Positions 63,597 to 64,000 of a stretch of 64,000 bases of DNA are shown piece after piece (positions within the stretch are counted from its first letter, which is position 1; every line of letters starts with the position of its first letter). The stretch comes from Monosporascus cannonballus (lineage: Eukaryota; Ascomycota; Sordariomycetes; Xylariales). The stretch covers positions 186,001 through 250,000 of the forward strand of contig QJNS01000100.1 in assembly GCA_004154925.1 (NCBI GenBank), written 5' to 3'. The notes under the pieces are model-generated. The model had not been told where the DNA came from and ran no database searches. It was given only the letters and a program-made list of their open reading frames with translations. A program made the position numbers and the translations under genes.

Positions 63597-64000
63597 CTAA
63601 GCCTTGATAGCCGGCTCACCCAGCGGCATCGAAGCGAGCCCTAAGTATACCCGTCAGTAATGTCCACAGCGCCTCGTTGAAGTCCTTCGAGGGGGGCAGA
63701 TCACTTACATCCGTCGACCTTCTCGGGTGCCTGCTGTGGCTTCTTGCAGGCGTTATACACGGCAGGCTGCTGGAAGTGGAGACCAGCGGCGGGGCAGTCA
63801 TCGTCGAGGTTGCAATTGTTGTCCATGGCCCTCTGAAGGGAGTTGTCTTTCCAGCCGAACACGTAGTCACCGTGGGCAGCAGCGCCGCTGCACGTACATC
63901 GTTAGTCATCGTTGATCATCGTTAATAGACTTAGGGGCGCGCGGGCGTGAAGTGCGAATTTAACCTACCCGATGTTCATGCTATAGACGAACGGGGGTGA
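63597..64000 (-). CDS. DUF1996 family secreted protein, C-terminal exons (gene continues beyond the window)
   Basis: Three exon pieces on the minus strand (64000-63969, 63887-63709, 63640-63597) join in phase. The two introns (81 and 68 bp) have GTAGGT/GTAAGT starts, CTAAC and CTGAC branch points, and CAG/TAG ends. The translation contains HGDYVFGWKDNSLQRAMD, then a Cys-rich part (NNCNLDDDCPAAG), then VDGWLASMPLGEPAIKA before the stop. The H-G-D-Y-x-F-G-W and D-G-W-L-x-x-(L/M)-P blocks are the C-terminal marks of the DUF1996 domain, found in fungal secreted or wall-associated proteins, sometimes with WSC domains. The biochemical role is unknown. The N-terminal part lies outside the window. 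Confidence 0.8.

Noticed and set aside
63677..63925. Plus-strand frame over the DUF1996 exons
   Set aside because: The minus strand gives a spliced product with the DUF1996 C-terminal motifs, so the plus-strand frame is a shadow.

Overview
This window reads as a chromosome segment of a filamentous ascomycete (Pezizomycotina). The genes carry short 45-80 bp introns with GT...AG ends and CTAAC/CTGAC branch points, and their families (Pth11-type receptors, DUF1996, AA8 cytochromes, class I terpene cyclases) are typical of such fungi. The long AT-rich blocks are old LTR retrotransposons whose coding strands are full of TAA/TAG stops and C-to-T / G-to-A changes, the pattern left by repeat-induced point mutation (RIP). 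The genus cannot be told from the sequence alone.

Layout. Positions 1-11523 are a RIP-degraded transposon block: an unresolved part, a truncated Ty3/Gypsy copy (F) and a complete one (A, 4118-11016) inserted in it. Positions 11524-28178 are a 16.7-kb island of ordinary base composition. From left to right it holds a broken Dal5-type MFS transporter, a secreted AA8 haem-cytochrome gene (assembly gap inside its second intron), a sesquiterpene synthase-like gene facing away from a cytochrome P450, a DUF924 gene with a premature stop, a haemerythrin-like HHE gene, a possible Gag/retropepsin-like relic, and a complete Pth11-type seven-helix receptor gene. Positions 28179-63068 are one 6.5-kb LTR element (E) expanded to 35 kb by nested insertions: D (TSD CCCGG), B (TSD TATAT) and C (TSD ATTTT), with B itself hit by element N (TSD AATAA) and by a solo LTR (TSD TTATG). 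From 63069 normal sequence returns, and the 3' end of a DUF1996 gene runs off the right edge.

How the genes may work together. The terpene synthase (minus strand) and P450 (plus strand) share a 730-bp intergenic region and look like a minimal terpenoid cluster: cyclisation of a prenyl diphosphate, then oxidation. The AA8 protein and DUF1996 protein fit the secreted repertoire of a saprotroph or plant-associated fungus, and the receptor fits surface sensing. All splice models were joined by hand and keep the reading frame.

The least expected signal is in the transposons. Two chromovirus families each carry, opposite the 3' end of pol and next to the 3' LTR, a long antisense frame (211 codons in C and D, about 149 codons in N). 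Its only interruptions are TAA/TAG, and its length and composition are conserved between copies. A second useful signal is that RIP damage fades inside the outermost LTRs on the sides facing the gene regions.
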